From NCBI GenBank assembly GCA_002448975.1, contig DKBO01000001.1, positions 2,392-13,678 of the forward strand: a stretch of DNA of 11,287 nt. Direction: 5' to 3'. A program made the position numbers and the translations under genes. This document shows positions 1 through 6,672 of this stretch, one piece after another. This DNA comes from Nitrospiraceae bacterium UBA6898 (lineage in GTDB: Bacteria; Nitrospirota; Thermodesulfovibrionia; Thermodesulfovibrionales; UBA6898). A model generated the notes under the pieces. It searched no databases, had not been told where the DNA came from, and was given only the letters and a program-made list of their open reading frames with translations. Numbering within the stretch: the first letter of the stretch is position 1; every line of letters begins with the position of its first letter.

Positions 1-1297
1 TCATGTAACTATTGAGAAGGTTAGAAATCACCTCGGGTTGGAGCTGTTCGGACATGGCGGTAAAGCCGGCGATATCGGTAAAGAGCACGGTTGCCAGTAC
101 CTTTTTCCCTCCCAGCTTGATGTTGTCAGGGTCGGAGAGGACGCTTTCCAGTACTGTGGGCGAGAGATAATGGGAAAAGGCCTTCCGTATTTCCCGCTTC
201 TTTTGTTCGCTCTGGACATAGGCCACAACGCCGAAAATGCCATAGGGGAGGAGGAAAGAAAAAAGAACAGTGAGCGTAGGTACCCATAAACGGTAATATA
301 CGAAGGCAGCGTATGCAGCTGCGAGGTAAAGGCTGCCGAAGACCCCGGTCGTCAATGCGCCCGCTATCGGTCTCCATCTGAGATGCAGGAAACTCCCGAA
401 GATACCGCAGAACACGAAGATGAGGGACTTCCAGATCAGGTTGGCTGCGGCAACGAACTGACTGTTCACCATATTGTCGGTAATGACGGCATGAAGTTCC
501 ATGCCGCTCATGAGGCGGTTTTTTGCGGAAGAAAGGAAAAGAAAGGGCGTAGCAAAATAATCGACCAGGTTCTTCTGGGGCTCAGGTGAAGCTGTGGTTG
601 CCCTGCCGACGATGACGATCTTGCCGTTGAAAAACCCGGGAGGAAGGAACGCTGCAGGATCCAGCGCCTGATAATAAGAGACCGTGGGAATGCTCCCCGG
701 CGGCGAAACATATGATATATAGGCGCGCTCGGGGATGGCTACTGTTCTTTTCAGATACAGCGAAGCGATCTGTTCAGCGAAGAGATGTTCTCCGGGTCTT
801 ACCGTCAGCAGCCGGCGCAGGACATAGTCCTTATCAATGGGTACGGTCACAAGTCCGGTCCGGGCATGCCTGCTGAACTCGTTTAGCGGTTCAACGAGCA
901 TTTCCTGCTGGTACCGGGAATTGTCGCTTGTACTGATATCGGAAGCAAGCACAACGTTGCCCGCCTTCTTGAGGGCATCAGCAAATGCCGCATCCTCGTC
1001 TTCACGTGAGGGTTCGGAAAACAGTATGTCGAAGCCGATCACCGATGCGCCGGAGCTGTTGAGCGCATCTATCAGCCTGGCATGCAGGCTTCTTGGCCAG
1101 GGCCATTGTTTCTGCAATTCAGCAAAGGATGACTCGTCAATAGCGACGAGGACGATCTCTTTCGGGGGCGGGGCGGATCCCCGTGGTACATGCAGAAGGT
1201 CATACCCTTTCAGTTCCAGCAGTGTTCCTATGGGGGTAAGACTGAAGAGCAGGACGACTACGCCGCAGAGCAGCCCTACGCCGCCGTGCTGAAGCAT
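1..1297 (-). CDS. CHASE2-domain class III adenylate/guanylate cyclase (3' end outside window)
   Basis: Membrane-bound nucleotide cyclase, predicted to turn a periplasmic signal into cAMP or cGMP. I translated this open frame from the minus strand; it has no stop before the window edge, so 432 residues are visible. Residues 6-24 are a first membrane helix. Residues about 26-280 match a CHASE2 domain (VAIDESSFAELQKQWPWPR near 51; GASVIGFDILFSEP near 83; FNGKIVIVG near 223; a GMELHAVITDNM stretch near 265). Three closely spaced helices follow (about 285-305, 311-333, 338-360), the usual CHASE2 layout. The catalytic domain starts near 400 with LFTDIAGFT, giving the first metal-binding Asp (D408), then breaks off at LLNSYM. 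The residues that decide ATP or GTP use lie outside the window. It starts 13 bases after the stop of the FecR gene and is surely co-transcribed with it. No good ribosome binding site precedes this ATG, so translational coupling or a slightly upstream TTG start is possible. Architecture is firm; substrate and signal are unknown. Confidence 0.93.
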   Translation of the reverse strand, partial: MLQHGGVGLLCGVVVLLFSLTPIGTLLELKGYDLLHVPRGSAPPPKEIVLVAIDESSFAELQKQWPWPRSLHARLIDALNSSGASVIGFDILFSEPSREDEDAAFADALKKAGNVVLASDISTSDNSRYQQEMLVEPLNEFSRHARTGLVTVPIDKDYVLRRLLTVRPGEHLFAEQIASLYLKRTVAIPERAYISYVSPPGSIPTVSYYQALDPAAFLPPGFFNGKIVIVGRATTASPEPQKNLVDYFATPFLFLSSAKNRLMSGMELHAVITDNMVNSQFVAAANLIWKSLIFVFCGIFGSFLHLRWRPIAGALTTGVFGSLYLAAAYAAFVYYRLWVPTLTVLFSFLLPYGIFGVVAYVQSEQKKREIRKAFSHYLSPTVLESVLSDPDNIKLGGKKVLATVLFTDIAGFTAMSEQLQPEVISNLLNSYM

Positions 1298-1310
1298 GAT
1301 GCGCAGAGAT

Positions 1311-4300
1311 TTAGAAGCGGTATTCAAGGGTAAGGAATGCAGACCTTCCGGCTGCAGGCGTCATTATGTCGGTTTCGTAGTCCTGGTCAAACAGGTTGTT
1401 AACATGCAATGAGACCATGACATGTTTCCTGAACGGCTCCCATGTGGCGGAGAAATCCGTGGTCCAGTACGAGGGCATGCTATAGCTGTTTTCTTCATCG
1501 CCATACCAGTGGGAGGCATAGGCCGTTGACAGGCTGGCCTTGACATTCTGCGGGGATACCCATTCGAGTCCGGCCCGCATGCCTTCCCGGGGCAAAAGCG
1601 GCAGGGCATTGCCCCGGTAATACCCCTCAAGCACTTTGCTGTTCGCATATCGGTAGCGAACGTATGCGCCGAGATGGTCTGTCAGGACGCTATTGATCGC
1701 GGCGTAGAAAATGTCTGTTCTGCTCTTTGTGGTAGACCAGGGTGTTGTTCTGGGGTATCCCAGGTCGCGGCGCTCAACTCCGACAACCGTGAAGAGTCTG
1801 CTGTTCCATCGCGATTCGAATACTGCCTGGTAGTCCGTGACCTGCATGCCGGGGGTGAGAAACCAGTCATACCAGTCGAAGAACAGCCCTGCCGTGGTCA
1901 CCGGGGCAAGCGTTATGTCCGATATTTCCAGCAGGCGTTTCTGGTATGCCGCCCTCAGGATATGCCGGTTACTCCATTTCCAGGCAAACCCTACCCGCGG
2001 CGAAATATTCTCTGCATCCGACTGGTCCGACGTGAATGATTCGAAGAACATGCCGGCTTCAATCATGAGGTTCTCTGTCGGTTTCCAGCGGTCTGAGAGG
2101 TATGCGGTAACAGCGTTGCTGACGATGCGCAGGCTGAGATCATCCCTTCCGGATTCGTAATACGGCACCACTACCGTCTGCACGGGCCATGCATAATACA
2201 GGGCAGGGCCGTTGAACACGATGCTGTTTTCGATGCGGGTATCGTTGATGATACGCGCGTATTCAAGGCCGTACGATATCTGGTGATGGTCACCTGCGTT
2301 GAATACCTGCTTCATCTGGTAGTTGAATCCCTCATGGGTTGTGGTGGAGCGATGCAGGGGATTGAGATCGATCGATGCCTCCAGGATGCTCGGTTGGAGC
2401 ACGGCGGAAGGGCAGACCAGCGGCAGGGTGCCGTCAAGGTCGATGGCATAGGCCGGGACCTGGTTGCAGGAGGAAACATCATAGACGCCCCAGTCGAAGA
2501 AGAGCCGTGCGAAATCCAGGCCGAAGGCATTTATCGTTGTTATCTGCACAGCGGTAAGTCCTGTGCCGAACGGATCGGGATTGTCCATGCGCTGCTTTCC
2601 CTTTTCGTAATAGAAGTTGAGCAGGATATTGTTCTTGTTGCCGATGCGGTGGTTGTAGCCGGTATTGACGCTGAAAAAGTTCCAACGTACGGTATCGTTC
2701 GGTTCGGAACTCGCGTCCGTCCTTCCGGGTTCGCCGTATTTTGACTTGTCAATGCCGCCGTAAATGAAAAAGCCGTTGCGATAGTCCGGCTTGATACCAA
2801 CACCGTAGCTTATGAGGTTCCCCTGCGAGTAGCCGTTCTTCCGAAACCCGTCGCTTTCGTGATTCTCCCAGTCCAGGATATATTTGACCTGAAAAGGTTC
2901 CCTGAAAAAACCGAGATAATGCACCTTATGCCTGCGTGAGAATCCGCCGTCCTCGCTGCCGAGGGTCGTATTGAGGGTGAGCTGCTGGACAGGCTTGGGA
3001 ACGATCTGCTCATACCGGTTGTAATGACCTATCGAAAGCGGGTCTGTCAAGAAGCCCTGGACGAGCTGACTGACGTAGACAAAGGGATTGTCCTCAAACT
3101 TATTGGCCGTAAAGAAATACGCAGACGCATCAAAGGCGTCAAAGGACTCATCAGCATAGCTCGATGCCCATTCCCTCATGCCCAGACCGAGGAGTGCAGA
3201 TCCGAGGTTCGAAAGAGCTTTCTGATTCGTCTCGACCGGATTGACGCTCTTCAGGTTCGGCAGAAGCTCAAGAGCCCTGGTGGCCTCCTGTATCGAGTCA
3301 AAGGGTCTGTACCTGTCCTGATACATAATATAGCGTATGACGTGAGGAACAGGATCCCTCGGGTCAAGGACCATGGCCAGTTGCAGTTCTTCCATTGCGC
3401 GGCCGACATCTTCAAGCTGGTAGTATGCTATTGCAAGAAATATGTGCGGTTCTGCAAATTTCGGCTCGAGTGTGCTTGCCCTGAGGAAATACTGAATAGC
3501 TTCTTGTGTCTTCCCGGATTTGAGCGCAATGAAGCCGAGCCCGTCGATGGCTTGATAGTCAGCGGAATTCAGGTCTGCCGCTGTCCTGAATTCCGCTTCG
3601 GACTTTCTGATATCCTCAAGCCAGTTCATGAGCATGCCGCGCTTTGACCAGGAGGCGTGGCTATCAGGGTTCGCCTCTATCGCTTTCGTGAGCGCCCGGT
3701 CTGACTCTTCATAGTATCCTCTTTCCATAAGTACTTGGCCCAGTTCACGCAAGGTTTCAGCATTTGCAGGGTCAATGACGAGCGACCTGCGGTAGGCGGC
3801 TTCGGCCTCTTCTCCCCTTCCTTCCAGATAATGGGACCTGCCCGCTATTGCATGTGCCAAAGAAGAGTCAGGGTTTATGGCGAAGGCTTTAGCCAGATAT
3901 GCTGCTGCTTTTGCTGGTTCATCCATCGTGAGGGAAAAGTCTGCTGCAAGGGCGGGAAAGCGCTCGTCACCGGGGAAACGGGCCGCATAATCATCACAGA
4001 CCGCAATTGCCTTGGTAAATTCTCCCTGGAAAGCCCTGAAATTTGCCAGGACTACTCCTGTTACCGGTGATGGGTCCTGCTGGGCATAAGCTGAGAGGAG
4101 GGCATCAGCTTTCCCGATCTCATTTCTCTGTTGAGCGACACCTACCATACCAGCGACTGCCGCAGGAGTTCCTTTGCTGCCGCTGATACCGGCTGCACGG
4201 TCAAAACGGGAAGCAGCAGCGTCGGTCTCTCCCCTGCTAAGCAGGATAAGTCCTGCGAAGGCCAGAGCGCCGGCATCGTTCGGTTCTCTTGACAGATATT

Positions 4301-5096
4301 CTTCAAAGTTCGAGAGGCTTTCATCATATGCACGCAAGTCAAACAGCAGACCTGCAAGAAAACGCCTGGAGCGCATGTCAGAAGGGTTCTGCTGAACTTT
4401 TCCCCTGGCCGTATCAAGCAACGTTATGACCTCATCTTTTCTGAAGGAATAAAAGGGGATGCTCCCGGCAACATCAAAGGAATAGGATATTATCCATTGG
4501 ACCCGTTCCTTGGGTCGGACAAGAAATATCTTGACCGGCGGTTTGCCCACCTCTGCCATGGCCTGTTCTCCCGGAGCAACGATCACCTTGCCCAGGTCGT
4601 TAGCGAGCTCAACCTTGCCTTTCAGCACCGTAAGATAGCTTGCTCCCCTGTCATCGACGACGATATCCCAGTCCGTGCCTCTGATGGCTGCCGTCGCAGA
4701 GGGGGTCTCAATCCTCAGGGCATCAGGGCTCGACTTTGCCCTGCTCCAGATCTCTCCTGACCGCAGCCCAAGGATAGTCCCTTCCCCTGCTGCGGTCTTC
4801 TTTACTTGTTTAATTAGCAGGGAAGTCTTGCTGTGGACCTTTATCTGCGTGCCGTCCACAAAAAGGATATCAAGTTTTCCATAGGAGCCGGTTCTGAGGG
4901 TATCTCCTGAGGTGAGTTCCTGCTGCGATACTGCGGTTATCCACTCTTCATGCGTAATGAAACGTACCCAGCTTTCCCCCCGGGCAGCTACAACCTCGGC
5001 ATCTTTTATGATATCTGTCCGGTTAACGGGCATTGCCCCGGACGCTAAAGGGCAGGCTGCAAGTACTATGAGGATAAATGCAACTGCTGTTTTCAT
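1311..5096 (-). CDS. FecR domain - TPR - plug-less TonB-receptor-like beta-barrel fusion protein
   Basis: Predicted outer-membrane protein of 1261 residues. Residues 1-20 are a signal peptide; LAAC at 12-15 also fits a lipobox, so signal peptidase I or II cleavage is unclear. Residues about 33-185 are a FecR domain: an SGDTLRTGSYGKLDILFVDG stretch, GLRSGEIWSRA, TPSATAAIRGTDWDI at 131-145 and LTVLKGKVEL. About ten TPR-like repeats fill residues 230-615, for example AEAAYRRSLVIDPANAETLR near 431 and AIQYFLRASTLEPKFAEPH near 533. From about 700 to the end the chain has the alternating, aromatic-rich pattern of a large barrel. It closes with HVNNLFDQDYETD and a terminal LTLEYRF, as in TonB-dependent receptors. 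I see no plug domain and no TonB box. Two Cys in one loop (CNQVPAY...LVCPS) could form a disulfide. The ATG at 5096 is preferred over one eight codons upstream because AGGGGG sits four bases before it. The gene leads the operon with the CHASE2 cyclase, which suggests signalling rather than simple import. Domains are confident; the cargo or signal is unknown. Confidence 0.9.
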   Translation of the reverse strand: MKTAVAFILIVLAACPLASGAMPVNRTDIIKDAEVVAARGESWVRFITHEEWITAVSQQELTSGDTLRTGSYGKLDILFVDGTQIKVHSKTSLLIKQVKKTAAGEGTILGLRSGEIWSRAKSSPDALRIETPSATAAIRGTDWDIVVDDRGASYLTVLKGKVELANDLGKVIVAPGEQAMAEVGKPPVKIFLVRPKERVQWIISYSFDVAGSIPFYSFRKDEVITLLDTARGKVQQNPSDMRSRRFLAGLLFDLRAYDESLSNFEEYLSREPNDAGALAFAGLILLSRGETDAAASRFDRAAGISGSKGTPAAVAGMVGVAQQRNEIGKADALLSAYAQQDPSPVTGVVLANFRAFQGEFTKAIAVCDDYAARFPGDERFPALAADFSLTMDEPAKAAAYLAKAFAINPDSSLAHAIAGRSHYLEGRGEEAEAAYRRSLVIDPANAETLRELGQVLMERGYYEESDRALTKAIEANPDSHASWSKRGMLMNWLEDIRKSEAEFRTAADLNSADYQAIDGLGFIALKSGKTQEAIQYFLRASTLEPKFAEPHIFLAIAYYQLEDVGRAMEELQLAMVLDPRDPVPHVIRYIMYQDRYRPFDSIQEATRALELLPNLKSVNPVETNQKALSNLGSALLGLGMREWASSYADESFDAFDASAYFFTANKFEDNPFVYVSQLVQGFLTDPLSIGHYNRYEQIVPKPVQQLTLNTTLGSEDGGFSRRHKVHYLGFFREPFQVKYILDWENHESDGFRKNGYSQGNLISYGVGIKPDYRNGFFIYGGIDKSKYGEPGRTDASSEPNDTVRWNFFSVNTGYNHRIGNKNNILLNFYYEKGKQRMDNPDPFGTGLTAVQITTINAFGLDFARLFFDWGVYDVSSCNQVPAYAIDLDGTLPLVCPSAVLQPSILEASIDLNPLHRSTTTHEGFNYQMKQVFNAGDHHQISYGLEYARIINDTRIENSIVFNGPALYYAWPVQTVVVPYYESGRDDLSLRIVSNAVTAYLSDRWKPTENLMIEAGMFFESFTSDQSDAENISPRVGFAWKWSNRHILRAAYQKRLLEISDITLAPVTTAGLFFDWYDWFLTPGMQVTDYQAVFESRWNSRLFTVVGVERRDLGYPRTTPWSTTKSRTDIFYAAINSVLTDHLGAYVRYRYANSKVLEGYYRGNALPLLPREGMRAGLEWVSPQNVKASLSTAYASHWYGDEENSYSMPSYWTTDFSATWEPFRKHVMVSLHVNNLFDQDYETDIMTPAAGRSAFLTLEYRF

Positions 5097-5100
5097 GTTA

Positions 5101-5106
5101 CCCCCT
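5101..5106 (-). promoter_or_regulatory. Ribosome binding site of the FecR-TPR-barrel gene
   Basis: On the minus strand AGGGGG is followed by TAAC and then ATG AAA. This fixes the start at 5096, giving MKTAVAF..., rather than at the in-frame ATG at 5120, which has no such site. Confidence 0.7.
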
Positions 5107-5136
5107 GGTTGAGAAAACACGTTGTTGCATGAGCGC

Positions 5137-5165
5137 TATATAAAAATATGGGGATTTTCCCAAAA
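5137..5165 (-). promoter_or_regulatory. Possible promoter and operator of the FecR-cyclase operon
   Basis: Reading the minus strand, TATATA (5142-5137) lies about 40 bases before the FecR start codon and could be a -10 box. Just upstream is a small perfect inverted repeat, GGGA-AAA-TCCC (5161-5151), placed where a repressor or activator could bind. No convincing -35 box is found at 16-18 bases, so if this is a promoter it may be activator-dependent or use another sigma factor. Confidence 0.3.
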
Positions 5166-5212
5166 ATGCAAGTGAAAACCGTGGGTATTTACACTTAAGG
5201 GACGACATCCAC

Positions 5213-5260
5213 GGGCGGATAACGCGATGAAAATGTAAACGATGCATCACGTTGCCGCCC
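5213..5260. repeat. Long imperfect inverted repeat (hairpin)
   Basis: The arms are GGGCGGATAACGCGATG (5213-5229) and CATCACGTTGCCGCCC (5245-5260), separated by 15 bases. Pairing is complete except for one internal mismatch and an AT/G asymmetry, giving about 14 base pairs with a six-pair GC-rich base. No T-run follows on either strand, so it does not look like an ordinary intrinsic terminator. It could be an operator for the divergent promoters, a leader structure or a small palindromic repeat element. Confidence 0.55.
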
Positions 5261-5636
5261 AAATTTGCTTAAAACATGGGGGAAAGCGTGTCCAAACTAT
5301 ACAGTTGCATCTTTAAGAGTCAAATTACACCGATACGTTTGGCAGAATCACCTGCTTTATGATCACCCTGCCGCATGAAACGGGCGGTTTCCATAAGGGC
5401 TTCCGTTTTCTCATGACAGACGGAACGTTTTACTCTGGGTGTATTACGTTGCATAACTCTCCGGATCTAAAGCTTAATTATACTGCTCTCAACTCCCCTG
5501 AAGTTACTGTGTTCCCTCAACATTATCATTCTTTTCATACCCTGTGATGGAAGGTATTGTTGTCGGAAGTGAAAGATGCTATCGAAATCATGATACTGGC
5601 ATAAAAAATGCTTTAATTATAATCGGGAGTAGAAAT

Positions 5637-5840
5637 ATGAATAAGCTGAAAATACAGTTACTGGCAACGATCCTGAGGGATTCAGGACTGTATCCCGGCA
5701 CGCCGGCACATGACCGAAAGTCGTTGTTGCAGCGACTGGCAAAAAGAGAGCCATCTGACAGGAGCGGTAAGGCTGAGGAAGAAGTTGATATGGGGTATGA
5801 ATCGAGCTGGTCGGGGATATTTACATCTACGAGGGGGTAA
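5637..5840 (+). CDS. Small hypothetical protein, 67 residues, abutting repeat copy A
   Basis: The ATG is preceded by GGGAG at seven bases' spacing, better support than most ORFs of this size have. The frame stays open upstream to a GTG/ATG at 5544/5547, but the ribosome binding site favours 5637. The product begins MNKLKIQLLATILRDSGLYP, has a basic middle (RKSLLQRLAKRE) and an acidic patch (KAEEEVD). It has no signal peptide, membrane segment or motif I recognise. Its TAA stop (5838-5840) touches the first base of repeat copy A. The reading frame may therefore be the truncated remains of a longer gene interrupted by that element. Whether it is expressed cannot be told from the sequence. Confidence 0.35.
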   Translation: MNKLKIQLLATILRDSGLYPGTPAHDRKSLLQRLAKREPSDRSGKAEEEVDMGYESSWSGIFTSTRG

Positions 5841-6233
5841 CTGGCGGAAACGGACCGTAACCTGACAGTAAGATTTCATTGAAAACACTTTGGGTTTAGA
5901 GTTTGAGCGAACACAAAATGTCATAATGCCTGAATTGCTGAATGTGGTTAGCTAGCCCGTGACATAGAAGGGAAGCCTAAAGCATTCCTCAGGGCAGAAG
6001 GTAAGCGTGAACCTCGATCAACTCTAAGCCCAAGTGTTTTTTTCGGGAAAAAATTCAGGATGTGACCGCACGTAATACCATTTTCTCTTGAGTACGACAG
6101 CGTAAAATCCTTTACACGTGAGGTTAGGGTTGACTACCCTTTGTGGGGAAACGTGATCGCTAGAGGGCAGACGCGCTGTGCCAGATCTTCTACCAGGGCG
6201 GGGTGTTTGCGGCGTGCGATGTGAGTCACGCAG

Positions 6234-6409
6234 GAGGTCATACGTAAAACCTCACCTTGTGTCATTCCCACGCCATAAGTAGGCGCCCCAGCGAGCGGAG
6301 CCTGTACCTGCCTGTCAGGAATCGCGGGAATCCGTCTGAAAACAAAGAAAGATTTCGGACAAGCCGGGATAACAACGTTAGATGCTGAGGCGGCCTAACC
6401 AGTGACCTC
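6234..6409 (+). repeat. Insert in copy A closed by a seven-pair stem, containing a REP-like palindromic element
   Basis: GAGGTCA (6234-6240) can pair with TGACCTC (6403-6409). Between them lies sequence absent from copy B. About 6257-6375 resembles the dispersed palindromic elements common in many bacteria: it opens with GTGTCATTCCCAC, has CGCGGGAATCCGTCTGAAAA in the middle and closes with AAGCCGGGATAACAAC. A local stem GTTAG/CTAAC lies at 6377-6399. Copy B has only a short linker here, so the element probably entered a tolerated loop of copy A. Confidence 0.4.
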
Positions 6410-6436
6410 ATGAGTAATGCAGGTGCTACTACTTGG

Positions 6437-6455
6437 TCTGACGGACAATGTCAGA
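6437..6455 (+). ncRNA. Invariant hairpin inside copy A
   Basis: TCTGAC, loop GGACAAT, GTCAGA forms a perfect six-pair stem. Exactly the same stem and loop occur in copy B (11138-11156), although the flanks differ (AAAAGTCAG here, TCGGGTCAG there). Preservation in otherwise diverged surroundings suggests function at the RNA level. Confidence 0.5.
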
Positions 6456-6652
6456 AAAAGTCAGTATGCGATGTCCACCGGCGAGTCCTCGCCTTCAGGA
6501 AACCGAAACTCCATGAAGAGTACAATCGCAATAAAACACCTTCGGTAAAAAAGCTGAATCTGAGAGTTTCATGCAGCGCTTCACATCCCTGGAGTCGCTA
6601 AAATTCTCTATTGCTGATGGAATGGCATAACGCAAATCCATCAAATCTCCTG

Positions 6653-6672
6653 CTATAATGACAAGTATAATG
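6653..6672 (+). promoter_or_regulatory. Possible extended -10 promoter overlapping the oxidoreductase start
   Basis: TGCTATAAT at 6651-6659 is a perfect extended -10 (TGn plus TATAAT). Its last bases are the ATG at 6658. A start about seven bases downstream would fall near 6666, just before a second in-frame ATG at 6670. No -35 box is seen at the usual spacing and no ribosome binding site precedes either ATG. If the promoter is used, the message would be essentially leaderless and begin at the second Met. Confidence 0.3.

Larger units (their letters stand above)
5097..5636. other. Divergent intergenic region, 540 bases
   Basis: This lies between the minus-strand FecR operon and the small plus-strand ORF. 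Apart from the promoter-like signals and the inverted repeat listed separately I see no gene. Short open frames exist, such as plus strand 5359-5547, but they have no ribosome binding site and no recognisable protein character. A TATAAT at 5618-5623 (plus strand) is too close to the ATG at 5637 for its transcript to keep the GGGAG ribosome binding site. Confidence 0.5.
5840..6493 (+). repeat. Copy A of a long non-coding element, candidate structured RNA, weakly group II intron-like
   Basis: It is paired with copy B at 10644. Block 1-2 (5840-6071) matches copy B at about 90% over 232 bases, with one 50-base run identical (5938-5987, including GTTAGCTAGCCCGTGACATA and GAAGGGAAGCCTAAAGC). Block 3 (6170 onward) shares GACGCGCTGTGCC and CAGGGCGGG. 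Block 4 (6434-6478) shares TGGTCTGACGGACAATGTCA and GTCAGTATGC. Stops occur in all frames of the conserved blocks, and spacing between blocks differs by about 90 to 190 bases between copies. Conserved blocks with free-length inserts are typical of a folded RNA. The GTTAGC...GACAT...GAAGGGAAGC stretch and the GGTCTG-hairpin-CAGA...GTCAG segment recall domain I and domain III of bacterial group II introns as I remember them. No reverse transcriptase ORF and no domain V are visible. Orientation is assigned from that resemblance and from lying sense to the following genes. Confidence 0.6.

Noticed and set aside
837..1292. 151-codon plus-strand open frame opposite the CHASE2 domain
   Set aside because: The minus-strand frame carries CHASE2 and cyclase motifs; the plus-strand product is low-complexity Ser/Arg-rich shadow.
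3024..3647. 207-codon plus-strand open frame within the FecR-TPR-barrel gene
   Set aside because: It lies opposite the TPR/barrel coding sequence, whose repeats are unmistakable; the product shows no motif.
5359..5547. 62-codon plus-strand ORF in the intergenic region
   Set aside because: No ribosome binding site, no motif, unremarkable composition.
5882..6040. Long-range pairing AAAACACTT (5882-5890) with AAGTGTTTT (6032-6040) in copy A
   Set aside because: In copy B the first strand is unchanged but the second has two substitutions without compensation, so the pairing is not supported.
5840..6493. Insertion sequence with a decayed transposase
   Set aside because: No frame in the conserved blocks gives transposase motifs, and no terminal inverted repeats or target-site duplication were found around the shared start.
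6410..6601. 63-codon ORF in and after block 4 of copy A
   Set aside because: It runs through the conserved hairpin, has no ribosome binding site, and its frame is not preserved in copy B.
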